A stretch of 64,000 nucleotides of DNA from Syngnathus acus (taxonomy: Eukaryota > Chordata > Actinopteri > Syngnathiformes > Syngnathidae). Below the pieces are notes generated by a model. That model did not search any database and was not told the origin of the DNA. It saw only the letters and a program-made list of their open reading frames with translations. Positions 37,830-49,905 of the stretch are shown one piece after another. Position 1 is the stretch's first letter. Every line of letters starts with the position of its first letter. The position numbers were made by a program, and so were the translations under genes. The DNA lies in NCBI RefSeq assembly GCF_901709675.1, contig NC_051090.1, forward strand, positions 10,921,342 to 10,985,341. Reading direction: 5' to 3'.

Positions 37830-39320
37830 TTAAGAGCACTCGGAATCCGCCGACAGCTCGCCGGAGCCTAAAATCCGCTTGCCATTCCAGGAGTTCACGC
37901 ACCAGCATCGTCCCCTTTGGCCATCCAGAGATGATTCACACTATGGACAGAGCAAATCATTTCAATTGACCTTCCACGTCAAAGTAAGTTCTTATAGATT
38001 CATTTGGATCATGCACACGTTTTGCGTGTGTAGCAGTCCACTATTTATTCAGCCAGTATCGACATTTTAATTCGTGTCCTGAGCGCAAGCGACTGCTGTG
38101 CTGATTGTATTTGCACAAGTGTATAACTGGACTGCATCATATTGACAGCAAACTGTTCAAGAATATTAGAAAGAGCACTGACTGCGAAATTTGTTCTGGA
38201 CTCATGCTGGTCACGCAGTGCTGGTACCAACCTGCTTGGCCTTGTAAAGCCCGTGTTTGTCACAGTTGGGGAGGTAGAATCTGGTCAGCTTGTCTCCGAG
38301 TTTCTGTTGCGATTTGGCAATTTTCTCCAAGGCTCTTTGCAGCTCGATGTGACAAGGCCCCTGTGTGGAGCAAACCGGCGACGGGAGGGTTAAACAAAAG
38401 CCTCTCCACATTGGAGCCAGCCACCACGTAGGCTGAAAACCACCAACTGCACCCCGTATCAAATAGCATATGGGCTCCCCCTAGTGGCAGCGCCCATCGT
38501 ACCATCTATCTTGTAAAACTTTTAGCAACAAAATTCCCATGGATGAATTGACAGTGGCGTCCGTAAGCCTGCCGATTGGGGATCTGCCGTGCTCACCTGC
38601 TCGACTAATTTTTTGCGGATGGCGACGAGTTTGGCTTTCATGCTCTCCTGCGCGTCGGCAGCCGCCCTCGGGTCGTATGGCTTATTCTGGCCGGGGAGGT
38701 AGTAACTGAAGCCTGGGTCCGAGACCACGGCGACATTTTCCACCTCAGCCTCCTGCTCGCCCGGATCTGGAGGAGGGACGTTGAATTCGATGAATTGAAA
38801 CGGATGTCCGTGAGGGGGGAGGGGGGGGACGAGAAAAAAGAGAAAAAACGGCTGTGAGAGGAACAATCGGCTTATTTATTGAGCTGGATAAATTAGATCG
38901 TGTGGTAGGAAGCGGTTGGGGGGAAAAAGGCCTACCTTGTGTCTGAAGCTCCTCAGTCGGTTTGGGCTCGGAGCTCTCCGTGCACACGGCTTGTCCCCGG
39001 GTGAGAGAATGCAGCGGTCGGGGGTCCCCGGGCTTCGGGCTGCACCTCAGTCCGGAGCCGCACGGCGCCGTGTAGATGCCGCACAGCTCATCGGCCGCCA
39101 GGGCGCAGGCGGGACAACATCCACAGCCGGGCTCCCTCAGCACCTCCGCGCACCCGGGATCCACCGGCGGACACTGGCTCAGCCTCTCGGGAGTGCACGG
39201 CGAGCACCGGATCGGCTCCGGCGCCAACACCGGGGACCCCATCGTGACTGTCCCTGTTGCCAGCACGGAGCACACAGCTGCCACCACGACGTGTTTCACG
39301 TAAAATCCACCCCAAAGCAT
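37830..39320 (-). CDS. igfbp1: Insulin-like growth factor binding protein 1
   Basis: A secreted IGF carrier that typically restrains growth in fasting and hypoxia. Four exons on the minus strand: 39320-38936, 38766-38597, 38360-38232, 37940-37830. Phases close, giving 264 residues (human 259). Order: hydrophobic signal peptide ([14 protein letters not shown]); N-terminal IGFBP domain ([38 protein letters not shown]); acidic linker ([13 protein letters not shown]); thyroglobulin type-1 domain ([51 protein letters not shown]). LTRGQ, FYLPNC and NGKRI are IGFBP1 wording. The human RGD integrin motif near the C-terminus is absent; the matching stretch reads [12 protein letters not shown]. The gene is compact (1.5 kb), TATA-driven and convergent with igfbp3. 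Which teleost duplicate (1a or 1b) it is cannot be told from the sequence. Confidence 0.96.
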
Positions 39321-39480
39321 CTCGAAGCCTTTACACTACACTACGCAACGACACAAATTGCAGCGCGATCGAGTGAATGGTCAAAAGTCAGCCGTTATAC
39401 GGTTTCCCAGCGTATCTCGCTCACGAGAGTGTTTCCTTTGATTTGGGGGTGAAATGTCTCTGTGTGCGTTGCGCGCAGCC

Positions 39481-39490
39481 CTATTTATAG
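39481..39490 (-). promoter_or_regulatory. TATA box of igfbp1
   Basis: CTATAAATAG on the minus strand, about 160 bp upstream of the igfbp1 ATG. Transcription would be expected to start near 39455. Confidence 0.75.
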
Positions 39491-40551
39491 CCGCCGGCTC
39501 GTGTATGTGTGTTTGACGCATCGGCGTTATGAATGATTTCAGAAAAGAAGGTGTACTGATAGCCTGGCCTCTGATTGGCCCACCGACGGTCAGCCCGCCA
39601 GCTCATTTGAATACAACAATCCCGTCAATATTTATTTTGGAATAGTCCGTGCTTGCGCATATTGTGGACCAGTGAGGACACCAATGTTGTAAGCAAGGAC
39701 ACACGATTTTCCCACCGGGGTGTCACACTAAAACAACTTTAATCACTTTATAAGGCTCCACGACAAAATAGTTGTCCTTTAGGCGATTTTTTTTTTTTTT
39801 TAATAACGACTTGGAATGTTCTCACATGCAGTTTTATTGTTGAATGAATCGGTTTGAGTGCACGGTGACGTGGTTCTTTCAGCGCCCGTGTGAATAAGCC
39901 TTCTTTGTTTGGAGCTGCCCCCATTCATGGTGCGCTCCGCGAACTTTTTACATCCCGTTTGGGAAACTCAATACAGTAATGAGCGAAAATGCTGTTGCGC
40001 ACGTCTGCTCGCAGTGCGTGGGCCTTTGAATAGAACACACTGGCTCCAATCTGAGAGAAAGAGTGCATCCGCGCATTGAGTCAAAACATTTGTGTAATTG
40101 ACGGTTCCCGCTTGGGACACACTGAGAAATTGAAATCCGGTCTTTTGCGTGAGCTGTGAGGTCGCAATTTGGCCTCCAAACCAACACAAGGCCAGTTGAA
40201 ATGACCACTTTCCTTGTTTATTAATAGAAAAGAAGTCGGAGCTGGGTCGCGCTGACCTGACGTGTCCACTGGCACGTTCCTCAAAGTGCACGCGCGTGCG
40301 CGCTTTGGGAAGGAAGATGCTTTGAGGCTCCAACAGCTAATCACAGCTCTTGCATGACCTCCTTCAAGTCACCAATTCAGCTCACGCTTGTTGTTATTTT
40401 TATTTTGTTTGTGTACAACATATGTTGTAAAATAACATCATGAGAAGGCTTGTTCGTGGTGACGATTTCTGATGCAACAAGCGTCCCCGTGTGATTGGCC
40501 CACGCAACTTCTTGATAGAATTGCATCATCTGTCAACTGCTCCAAGGCTCC

Positions 40552-40572
40552 TGCTCACGTGAGCTCACGTTT
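40552..40572. promoter_or_regulatory. Clustered ACGTG motifs, candidate hypoxia response element of igfbp1
   Basis: GCTCACGTGAGCTCACGT contains a palindromic CACGTG and a second CACGT, i.e. several hypoxia-element cores (RCGTG), about 1.1 kb upstream of the predicted igfbp1 start. Induction of fish igfbp1 by HIF-1 is established; its use at this site is inference. CACGTG is also a general E-box. Confidence 0.3.
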
Positions 40573-41109
40573 GGATCAAGGTTGCAAGGTGCACCCAACC
40601 TGAAGGCATTTTACACACATTGCCAATTCGGATGTTATTCAATATTAAAACCTACGCACACGCCACAATTTACACAGGCAATGAAAACCGATTGACAATA
40701 ATTCAACAAAAAAGGTCAGACAAATGGAAAAGAAACATTGTGACTGTTTTAATTTTCTTAGCTGTGTGTTTGTTTGTCCGGTTCAATAAATGGCTCTTCC
40801 TTCAATTGAGTTCAGGGCTGGGCAACTATTTTTGCAAATGAAAAACTGGAACGCTAACCTCATCTATGTGATATTGTTCTCATGTATTTACAGACAAAAT
40901 ATATTCTTTACAATAAATGACTGTGTGTTGTCATTATTATAGTTAGGAGAGATCGTTTTGAAACAAAAGGGTACGTGCTCAGAAAATTCAAATTTTAACC
41001 TGTGAAAATTGCAACACTAATTTAATGCAACTTGCAACCGTCAACTCATATTAGCCACTCATCATCATGCAGGAATCCCAAATACAAGTGACAAGTATAA
41101 TCTTCGAGA

Positions 41110-41285
41110 CAGCAATGACTTGTTTGTTTGTGCCTTCTTGTTTTTATTTTGTGTTGTTTGCTTGTATGTATGTCGTGTACTATGTCTTGTCACCGTGGGA
41201 TAGTGGAAACGTAATTTCGATTTCTTTGTGTCTTGGCATGTGAAGAGGTTGACAATAAAGCAGACTTTGACTTTGACTTTGTAAT
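41110..41285 (+). mobile_element. 3' tail of a non-LTR retrotransposon
   Basis: Ends with GACAATAAAGCAGACTTTGA followed by repeated CTTTGA units, a 3' terminus typical of teleost LINE-type elements. No coding part is present, so it is a 5'-truncated remnant. Confidence 0.45.
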
Positions 41286-42389
41286 AGCCTACGTGAAACG
41301 ACTTTACCAAATACATTTGAACGACTTTGCAGTGTGCGTTTTTGTCACAACAGAACGGCTGAAAAGCGAGGACCCCCACGCATGTATTTGGAAAGGAAAG
41401 GGATACTTGACTTATGGCGCCATTTTCAGCAGGAAAAGGTGAATTTGCTAACACCTTTAAAAATTGATGCGGCTGCTGCTGTCGACTGCAAACGGCATCG
41501 GCCAGTAATGTGCAAGTTCAGTTCGCAAATGTGGCGCGAATCGTGACTGGTTGGCAAAAGGCAAACTTTTTACGACTGAAAATTGCTAAATGAGTCAAAT
41601 ATTTCTCATCAAAAGAGCTCTGAGTGCGCCGGGGGCCTCCGGGGGATGGCTCATGTCGACCTTGCCAGAGTTGCACAAGATCAAAGGTGGCCCAAAAGGG
41701 TTGACAGGAGTCAATACTGGGCTCATGCTAAACCCAAGCTAACTCAACGACAAAAAATTATGAGTGACCAACAAGCGTGTCTTTTTTCCATTTGCTTTCA
41801 TTTTGCACTTGGGCAAGTGGTGCGGCTTCATTTATAGGCTAGCTGTATTTTAATTGCGTAAGTGAGACCTCAGATAAACCGGGATTGAAGGAGCGCCCCC
41901 CCCCTGCCACCCCACCCATATGCTTTGTGTGAGTTGATGTGCTGCCGGGAGCAAGCACATAAATTAGATGATGCATGCATACATGCACAGCTGCCTAACC
42001 ACAAAGTTCTCAAACAAGTTTGTGCTTGACTCTCAACTTGCTCGTCTCTCTCTCATCGTATGCCTTCAAAACAGAACCTTGTCGTCTATGGAGGTGGCAA
42101 TTCAGCCTTAAGGACTCAAACTTGATTTATGGACCTGTGATCGCTGGCTGCCTTTGTGTGCCATCGGATCCCACGCGCTTGAGGAGAGCCGAGTTATCTC
42201 AGTACAGGGGCAGACCTACATTTTATGTCCTCTGTTGGATGCCGGCCCAACCCAAAGCACGCGGCCGGGTATCATCGCCGCGGGGTTTGTGTTGGGCAGA
42301 GCGAGATGAGGGAGGACAGCTCTTTCACGTGTCACGTGATGTTCAAACAGCACTTGGCCTTGAACGTCCCGCGGCTGGAATGTTTACCT

Positions 42390-42646
42390 TCATTTCTGGA
42401 CTACAAGACGCACCCGAATATAAGCCGCACCAGCTAAAATTGGGGGGGAAATCCTGTTTTGTTCATATTTAAGCCGCACTGGACCATAAACCGCAAGTGT
42501 TTTAATAATATATATATAAGAGAATATGCACAAATCATACAATATCATAAAAATCATGAAATGTCCATAGATAGGCCGCACTGGACCGTAAGCCGCAGGG
42601 TTCAAGGCTTGTGCAAAAAGTACCGACTTATAGTCCAGAAAATACA
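42390..42646. mobile_element. Small inverted-repeat (MITE-like) element
   Basis: The ends are imperfect inverted repeats: CATTTCTGGACTACAAG on the left and, reversed, TATTTTCTGGACTATAAG on the right. The interior has two related AAGCCGCACTGGACC blocks (about 42471 and 42581). There is no transposase, so it is a non-autonomous DNA element; superfamily uncertain. Confidence 0.55.
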
Positions 42647-45600
42647 GTACATTTGTCAAGAGTGCCCGGAAACCGTCTCCTTGTCTCAGGAGACAAGGAG
42701 AGTACACACAGAAATGCGTCACTCCATTCCATTGAGCTTGATTCAGACCTTTGCACTGTCAAAAGGAGGATTTCTATGTCGTATGAACTCCGGGGGGGGG
42801 GGCTTGTTTGAACCCACACCCACAAAAAGAATGCACAGCTGCATGAATGCAGCTCTCAAAGACTAACGCAATGTTTGACATGTTCCCTGGAACAAATACA
42901 ATTGATCATTCTGAATTTAGCTTGGTATAATTAGATTCTATTGGAACAATAACTGAAACTAAAAACAACCACAAAAGAAAGCAGGACCGGATGTTTATAT
43001 TTGTGACAAAACAAAGTGTTGTGAATGTACAGCTGCTGTCGCTTGATGTCATCCAAAACAAACAAAAAAAAATGTTTGTGCAGTTTAGCAGGTGGCTGCC
43101 CGCAAGGAATAGTATTGCTAATGCTAGTCCTGATGCTAACATAAGCGGTGCCCAGCCTAGTCCTTCTCTGGTTTCCATGGCAACAAGAGGGGACACTCTT
43201 GTTATTGTCTAAATTGTTGGGTTTCCACCGACCGCAGGGATATCTTCCATTCTTATTTGAATGCGAAATTGGTTCAACAGCAGCAGTGAAATGGAAGCGT
43301 GGAAATGTTTCTCTCTTCTACCATCGGGCTACTTTCCGTTTTACAGCGGATGATGCAAGAATACATCAGAGTCAGGCCGCACGTTTGCGTCACTCGGTAT
43401 CACGGCTGGCTACTTTGCTGACTTTGTGCCCTATTTTGAGAAATGAAGTCCGCATTTGGCAGGATGTTTTGATGCGTGCCTGTTTGTCAACTTTACATAT
43501 GCTTGTGAATGTGTGTGATTGCACACCTTTGTGTGGGAAACCCAGGAAGTGAGCGCTCCCATGTGCCGGCCGACCTCCATTGTGTTTGGCTTCCTTCGCT
43601 CTCGTACTTCTCTGAGTGACTTTATGTTTAGCTACGACGTTTCCTTCTCTCATTGTGCCGCTAATGAGAGGCCAGAGGAAGTGTGTGCCATAGCATGCTA
43701 GCACTTGGCAAAATCAACTGGATGCATTCTCATCAATGAGCGCCTTTGGATTTTGCATGTTTCCAATCCAAATCCAGTCCAGACATACAAGTAGGCCGCA
43801 TCCAGGTGTTTGGAGCTCTTCATTTGTCAGTTGTGCTTTGGAGAGCACTTTTAAAAAGGACTTTGAAAACCCTCCTTCTCAACCAAAATACCACAAGAAG
43901 GGTCAAAGCGCTTATCTTTGACAAATGGATGGATTCCAAATCATTTTGAGCTTGGCTACATTGAGGCGGTCAGTCAAGGCTTTGAATTCTTTTCCACAAT
44001 TCCTCAGGTCACGGCGCTCCGCCTTGAGCGCTTTACGGCCTTTGGAGAAGCGTGTCAGATTCTGTCTTTGAGAAGAGGCCAAACATATGCGGCAGGAATC
44101 GGGAAGACTAGACCGGCCAGCCGCGTTCTTACACAACCTGGAGTTCATTGACCCGCCGTGTTTTTCCGCTTGTGGGGAGAACAGAACGGAGTGCTCAGAG
44201 AATAACACTTGCGCTGGGGAAATCCTTGATTGGAACATAGTGCAGAGGAGGATGTTTTGCTCAGCTAATCAAAAAAGAAGAGTTGCTGTTTGGGCTCCAT
44301 ATTGAAGTGCCGCGAAATCTGCTTGGGAAACAAACAACAAGCATGTGTACAGTTGCTTTGTGGATCGCATTGGACAAAGGCTACGTTACAACAAAAGAGT
44401 CATATAAGGGGAATTTATATATTCATTCATGCATTCTATTTGTTGGGACTTTATCTTTTGAATAAAATATAATTAGTGCCTTACATTTGTTTTTGTGGTT
44501 TTCAAGGAGACTTACTTACATAATCTTTAGTTAAAGGGGCGAATATTACAGAAGCGTAGAACTGCCAATATGGAATACAAACTTTCAATGGTCAAACACG
44601 TGTATACATACTTGCAAATACTTTTAAACATATTTACATATTTAAACATGGGTACAAATATGACATGATGCTTGTTGTGTGAAGGAAAAATGGCAATAAG
44701 CTACGCTGAAAATACGATTTGAATGGCAGTGAGAAAACAACGACAAGAAGCTGACTAAAAGTGCAACATTGCAAGCCACAATGTTGGGACAATTTTAATG
44801 AGCAGGAGTCCCCTGCGCCCCATGAGCAAGTCAAACTGCACCCAATTTCTTATCCTTGGGAGCCAGTGATGCAAACTAGTAAAAGCACAGCCAGTATTTG
44901 GTAACATAAAGACGTAAGCGCTCGCTGGGCCCTTGTTTTCCCTCCCACGCTTTATGTCCAAATTCCAGCAGCACTTCCAGTAAAAGGATGTTATGACACA
45001 AGAGGCGCATTGGAAAAACTTTGCGCGGGAAGGCCGGAAGTAGTAAGACTGTCATTAACATCCCTCTCACACGCGCTCTGACTGCTGACGGACGAACGGC
45101 CACTCGGCTCTTCCGCGGCCGTACGCCCAACGAGCGCCAAAGGGAGCCATTTGCTCTCCCTTATCGCGGACTGTGCCAATATTTGCTTTGGCACTCCTGC
45201 GTCTGATGTGCCCTCCATCCAGCAGGTGGGAAATGCATACGTCAACACACGCGCACATAAACTGTAACGCATCGATTCATCCTAACTGTTTTGAGATTAC
45301 ATTTAATATCCACAGAAATATGTATTTAACATCGGTAGGGGGGGATGTGAAGAAAAATAAATGATAGTACCTTTTCACATTTGAACCGCTACGGTACAGA
45401 TTCTCAGTACCTGCCAATCAGTACCAGTACTCAGCGGTATCTGTTTTTGGTAGTTTGGTGTGCGCATTTAATTTCAGGTTAATGACAGGTTAATTTCATT
45501 GAGAAAATCTCAACAGTTTAATAAAAATACTTTGGTCAGTATGATAAAAAAAACACCAATTCAAAACAAATGAGCAAAAGAAGATGAAGTAAAAAAAAAA

Positions 45601-46262
45601 AAAATCAATCAAGAAATAACATTTTATAAATAATAAAATCCACATATACTTTCTATTTGGGTCTGGCAAGGTTGTGGACTAAAGTGCAGGGAAGCGGGGA
45701 GGCAGGGTGGGTGGGATTGCACTCATAAAGTTTGGACATGAAAAACAACAAACACAAGGCACTTTGGGTTGATCGAAAACAAAATTAAAGAAAGTCCAAA
45801 CACACTCAAATCAAACCAACAAACTAAAAAAAAAAATCAAGTCAACAATAACCAGGACAAAGGGTCGTGACAACTGACAGGGACCACAAGCAAAACCAAA
45901 GTGAAGCTAAAGCGGGCAACTATATACAAGCAACATAACGACACCTGGATGACACTCGAGTGGTCGAGGGAGCTGATTGGTAGATGCAAAGCAGCGGGCC
46001 GCGACAAAACCCTAAAGAGACATAACCTGAGAAGTGCGCGGGCCAGACATGAGCCAACAAAAAAGAACAGTCGAAAGCACACATCAGAACAAAGCAAAGA
46101 CAAAGCAAAGTTCCTAGCCTCCCATTTTTACTCTGTAACCTTAGTTAGTGTCACAATGGGTATTTGACCCCAACTGCAAATTCAAAGCAAAAAAGACATC
46201 TGTGTATGTGCCCGTGTGTGTGTGGGTGTGGGTGCATGTGCGTGTTTTTTGCGTGTAATTTG

Positions 46263-46515
46263 TTACTCATTGAAAAACAGCCTTAATTCTTTGGCGTCAT
46301 GACCGGTCTTATGTTGCCATGACAACCTGTCATCCGGGTTAGGGTTAGGGTTAACAGCTTTCCAGTCTCTGTTACTCAGTGCTTGTGGTTCTGCAGCAAT
46401 GCATCTCTCGCAGTCAAACTTACCAGGAACCTGATTTGTCAATATATACTTCCTTAAATGTTTATTTACTGCAGCACATTCCTCTGGGGTCCAGCTTCTT
46501 TTCATAACTTTTCTT
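46263..46515 (-). pseudogene. Fragment of a repeated-family ORF cut off by telomere-type repeats
   Basis: The minus strand reads KRSWTPEECAAVNKH, PGKFDCERCIAAEP and ALSNRDWKAV before running into three TTAGGG-type units (46336-46353), after which the frame is low-complexity. From memory, the W-T-x-E-E ... PGK-DC-E-RC ... EP-AL--RDW-A pattern recurs in uncharacterised multi-copy fish proteins. There the RDW segment continues into a conserved basic end, which is missing here. It looks like a decayed copy. No intact gene can be built from 46.3 to 49.2 kb. Confidence 0.35.
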
Positions 46516-47126
46516 TACCTAAGGCATAAGAAGAGCACTTTTAGTTGACAACTTAATTAGAACAAGACTGCATAAAGATACATTCACCTTTATGCTCAAT
46601 AGTCCGACAAAATAATTTAAATGAGATATTTTAAAAAGTCAACTATCTTTGTCAACGGTGATGAGCCCACAATAGACATAAGTAAATCAGTTATTATCTG
46701 GGATATTAATCCGGTCATTTAAGTTGCTAGGTGGTCTTCAGTGTCAGCTGTTTTTATATTAACAAAATTAAAAATAGATGCACAAAGGGCAATATTAGAA
46801 TGGCCCAGTTTTGGAGGGGGGGAAAGAGCTCTCTCATTTTCTTGACTACTTTTAAGCAGTAGCATGGTTTTGACCAGAGTGTCACTGCTGGTAGATGAAG
46901 CAATTCCTGGCCCCTACAGAGGTTGCACAGGCAGCACATTGGGATGCACCATTTCTCTGACAAAACCATTAAGAACAGATACAAGTTGTTGCAAAATCAG
47001 GGAAAATAAAAAATAAAAATCTGAAAAAAACTTTTTTCAGACAGTGTTTTACATGTATGGGGAGTTTGCTTTGATAACGTGCTACACATAGACAAACAAA
47101 GATGATATAAATAAATTTGGAAATAT

Positions 47127-47514
47127 ATAATGTGTAAAAAGGCGGCTCGGTGGCGCACTGGGTAGCACGTCCGCCTCACAGTTAGGAGGGTGCGGGTTCG
47201 ATTCCACCTCCGGCCCTCCCTGTGTGGAGTTTGCATGTTCTCCCCGGGCCCGCGTGGGTTTTCTCCGGGCACTCCGGTTTCTCCCACATCCCAAAAAAAT
47301 GCTGGTAGGCCGATTGAAGACTCCAAATTGTCCCCTAGGATTGAGTGCGAGTGCAAATGGTTGTTTGTCTCTGGTGCCCCTGCGATTGGCTGGCAAACGG
47401 TTCAGGGTGTCCCCGCCTACTGCCCGATGACGGCTGGGATAGGCTCCAGCACTCCCGCGACCCCCGTGGGGACTAAGCGGTTCAGAAAATGGATGGATGG
47501 ATAATGTGTAAAAA
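47127..47514 (+). mobile_element. Full-length SINE with 14-bp target site duplication
   Basis: Body 47141-47500 begins GGCGGCTCGGTGGCGCACTG, has a tRNA-like B box (GGTTCGATTCC), the stretch GGAGTTTGCATGTTCTCCCC and ends in an ATGG repeat. It is flanked on both sides by the same 14 bp, ATAATGTGTAAAAA (47127-47140 and 47501-47514). It is closely similar to the copy at 55853-56220. The exact duplication argues for a fairly recent insertion. Confidence 0.9.
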
Positions 47515-48395
47515 AAACAAATGCAAGCTGTATAAGAATAGTATCTGCCTTGGTGTGTCAATGTATGAATTTGCATATTCACTAATAGGTTAATCTAGTG
47601 CAATTATTTTTTCTCTCTTTTGAGGTAGATGTGTCATGTACATTACCCCTATTTAAAAATAGATGTAAACAAACATCTCACATATAATCAAGTTTAGCAA
47701 TGACCTGTAACTCACATGAGAAAGGATGGGTTCATTTTCATTTTATCACAAAATTCGAAAGTTTAGACCTTACATGTCTAAGAAAAAAAGTCAAGTGGCG
47801 TTTAATATATCTTGCTTGGGTCATCTAAATCTTAGTAAGCAGCATATGTGAGGATAATTAGATACTGATACAGTAGTAACAATTGGACAATTTAAAAGCA
47901 ACCGTGATAAAGTTATATATTGAAAAGGATTACTCCAAACTCACCCTCTCTTTTTGGCAGACTTTTCATTACTTGGGCCACGAGATGTGAAGGTACAAGA
48001 GGTCACTTCTATGACTTCTGGCATTCAGCCCCATCTGAAATGATGATTTTTAAGTACAGAAAAAAATATGTTAAACTTATCTTATTAGGACAGCAAACAC
48101 CTGATCAAGGGTACAGTTTCTAACAGCAAACTAAAGAGAAAAAAAACTATCTACACTTGTGCTCATAAGGAGTTATTTATTACAATAATGTCCTGTAGAA
48201 CCAATCTTGTTGGAACCAAATTTGGATTTTGGTAAATACTAGACAGGAGCAGATATAAATGTAATGGACTTGTAATATTTAAAAGTGGTGGAATTAAAAA
48301 AAATAAAAATCAATATTGAAAACGAGTACTGACCTTAAACTGCAGTTTTACAAACTCACCTTCTTTTGGCCATTTTTTTTCTGAGTTGAACGACA

Positions 48396-48671
48396 CATGG
48401 ACGCATGTTTCAACAATCCATCTATAGGTGTGTGTGCCACTGGTTTGTTGAGGCTCCATGAGGAGAACCACTAAAACCATGTGATCCAATGGTTGGCTGA
48501 ATGCTGTTTAAGGTACCTTCTGACTAAAGAACAGCTTTCCAACTAAAAGCTGTAAACTAAGAGAACAAGAAAAGCTCTACAAGGTTTATTTCTTACAACA
48601 AAGTCTAACTGAATGTTACCTGTAGGCTGGCATCCTGTTTGATGCTATCATCAGGGTAAGAGTCCTGCAAA
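48396..48671 (+). repeat. 276-bp direct repeat, copy 1
   Basis: Nearly identical to 49105-49380, offset by 709 bp. Differences are a handful of substitutions (GCATG/GCACG, TTTGTTG/TTCGTAC). It contains no recognised gene. Confidence 0.85.
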
Positions 48672-49104
48672 GTTGGTTCAAGCAGCACCGTCAACAAGAG
48701 CCTGAGAGCCTGTCACCTGGAATTAAAACCACAAATAACTTACCAACATCATACAGACAACATAAATGACATCTCAGGACCTGTATAGTTAAATCATGTG
48801 AAGTTAGTCCCCAAAACCAAACAAGCCCTTCTAACTAAAGTGTTCCAGTCAGTTCTGGATGTCTCATCAGGTCCTATAACAGCAACTTTATGGATGTAGT
48901 CGAGCATCATTCAGCATGACACTTTAGCCGTTTAGCTGTTGAGGATGTGTGGAACTATAGCTGTAATATAATCAGCCTCCATAATGTCCGTAACGAAAAC
49001 TATGATCTAAAAACATAAGACAACCTTCGATCCATACGGAGGGCCCCACAAGTAGCCATATTTCAGAAATCTGTTATACGTGTGTGAATGATTGGTTGGA
49101 GCCC

Positions 49105-49380
49105 CATGGACGCACGTTTCAACAATCCATCTATAGGTGTGTGTGCCACTGGTTCGTACGGGCTCCATGAGGAGAACCACTAAAACCGTGTGATCCAATG
49201 GTTGGCCGAATGCTATTTAAGGTACCTTCTGACTAAAGAACAGCTTTCCAACTAAAAGCTGTAAACTAAGGGAACAAGAAAAGGTCTACAAGGTTTATTT
49301 CTTACAACAAAGTTTAACTGAATGTTACCTGTAGGCTGGCATCTTGTTTGATGCTATCATCAGGGTAAGAGTTCTGCAAA
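49105..49380 (+). repeat. 276-bp direct repeat, copy 2
   Basis: Second copy, which ends exactly where the TTAGGG-type array begins. Copy 1 instead continues into unrelated sequence after GTCCTGCAAA. Confidence 0.85.
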
Positions 49381-49385
49381 CTTCT

Positions 49386-49594
49386 GGGTTAGGGTTAGGG
49401 CTAGGGTTAGGGTAAGAGCTAGGGTTAGGGTTAAAGCTAGGGTTAGGGTTAGAACTAGGGTTAGGGTTAGAGCTAAGGTTAGGGTAAGAGCTAGGGTTAG
49501 GGTTAGAGCAAGGGTTAGAGCAAGGGTTAGAGCTAGGGTTAGGGTTAGAGGTAGGTTTAGAGCTAGGGTTAAGGTTAGAGCTAGGGTTAGGGTT
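49386..49594 (+). repeat. Variant telomere-type repeats, G-rich strand
   Basis: Mostly TTAGGG with variants CTAGGG, AGAGC and AAGAGC, giving a composite unit such as AGAGCTAGGGTTAGGGTT. It ends directly on a partial tRNA-like unit. Too degenerate to be a live telomere; an interstitial telomere-like array. Confidence 0.85.
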
Positions 49595-49905
49595 GAGAGT
49601 CCGGAGCACTAATCACTACACTATGGAACCCTCGCTTATGGAAGTTACGTATATGGTTTTATGGAGCAGCTCACAAGCAAATAGATAGGAATAGGTAAAT
49701 GCCAAAATAGTTGAGGTTTCACTGAGAGTTGAACTCAGGTCGCTGGGGTGAGAGTCCAGAGCACTACACTATGGAACCCACGCCAAGTTACCTATATGGT
49801 TTTATGGAGCAGCTCACGAGCAAATAGTATAGATAGGGCTAGGGTTAGGTAAATGCCAAAATAGTTGAGGTTCCACTGAGACTTGAACTGGGGTGAGAGT
49901 CCTAA
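49593..49905 (-). repeat. Three damaged tRNA-like units between the two telomere-type arrays
   Basis: Unit a (about 49593-49629) keeps only the 5' half of the tRNA, from the anticodon outward. Unit b (49714-49783) is whole except for a 7-nt loss in the D loop. Unit c (49868-49900) keeps only the 3' half and breaks in the anticodon arm, where CCCTAA repeats begin. All read on the minus strand and have the spacer of the main array. Confidence 0.75.

Larger units (their letters stand above)
39500..46240. other. Upstream region of igfbp1 and intergenic DNA
   Basis: About 6.7 kb without a recognisable gene. It contains the ACGTG-rich site at 40552-40572, a LINE-like 3' tail near 41110-41285 and a small inverted-repeat element at 42390-42646. 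Remaining open frames are short and show no family resemblance. Confidence 0.55.
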
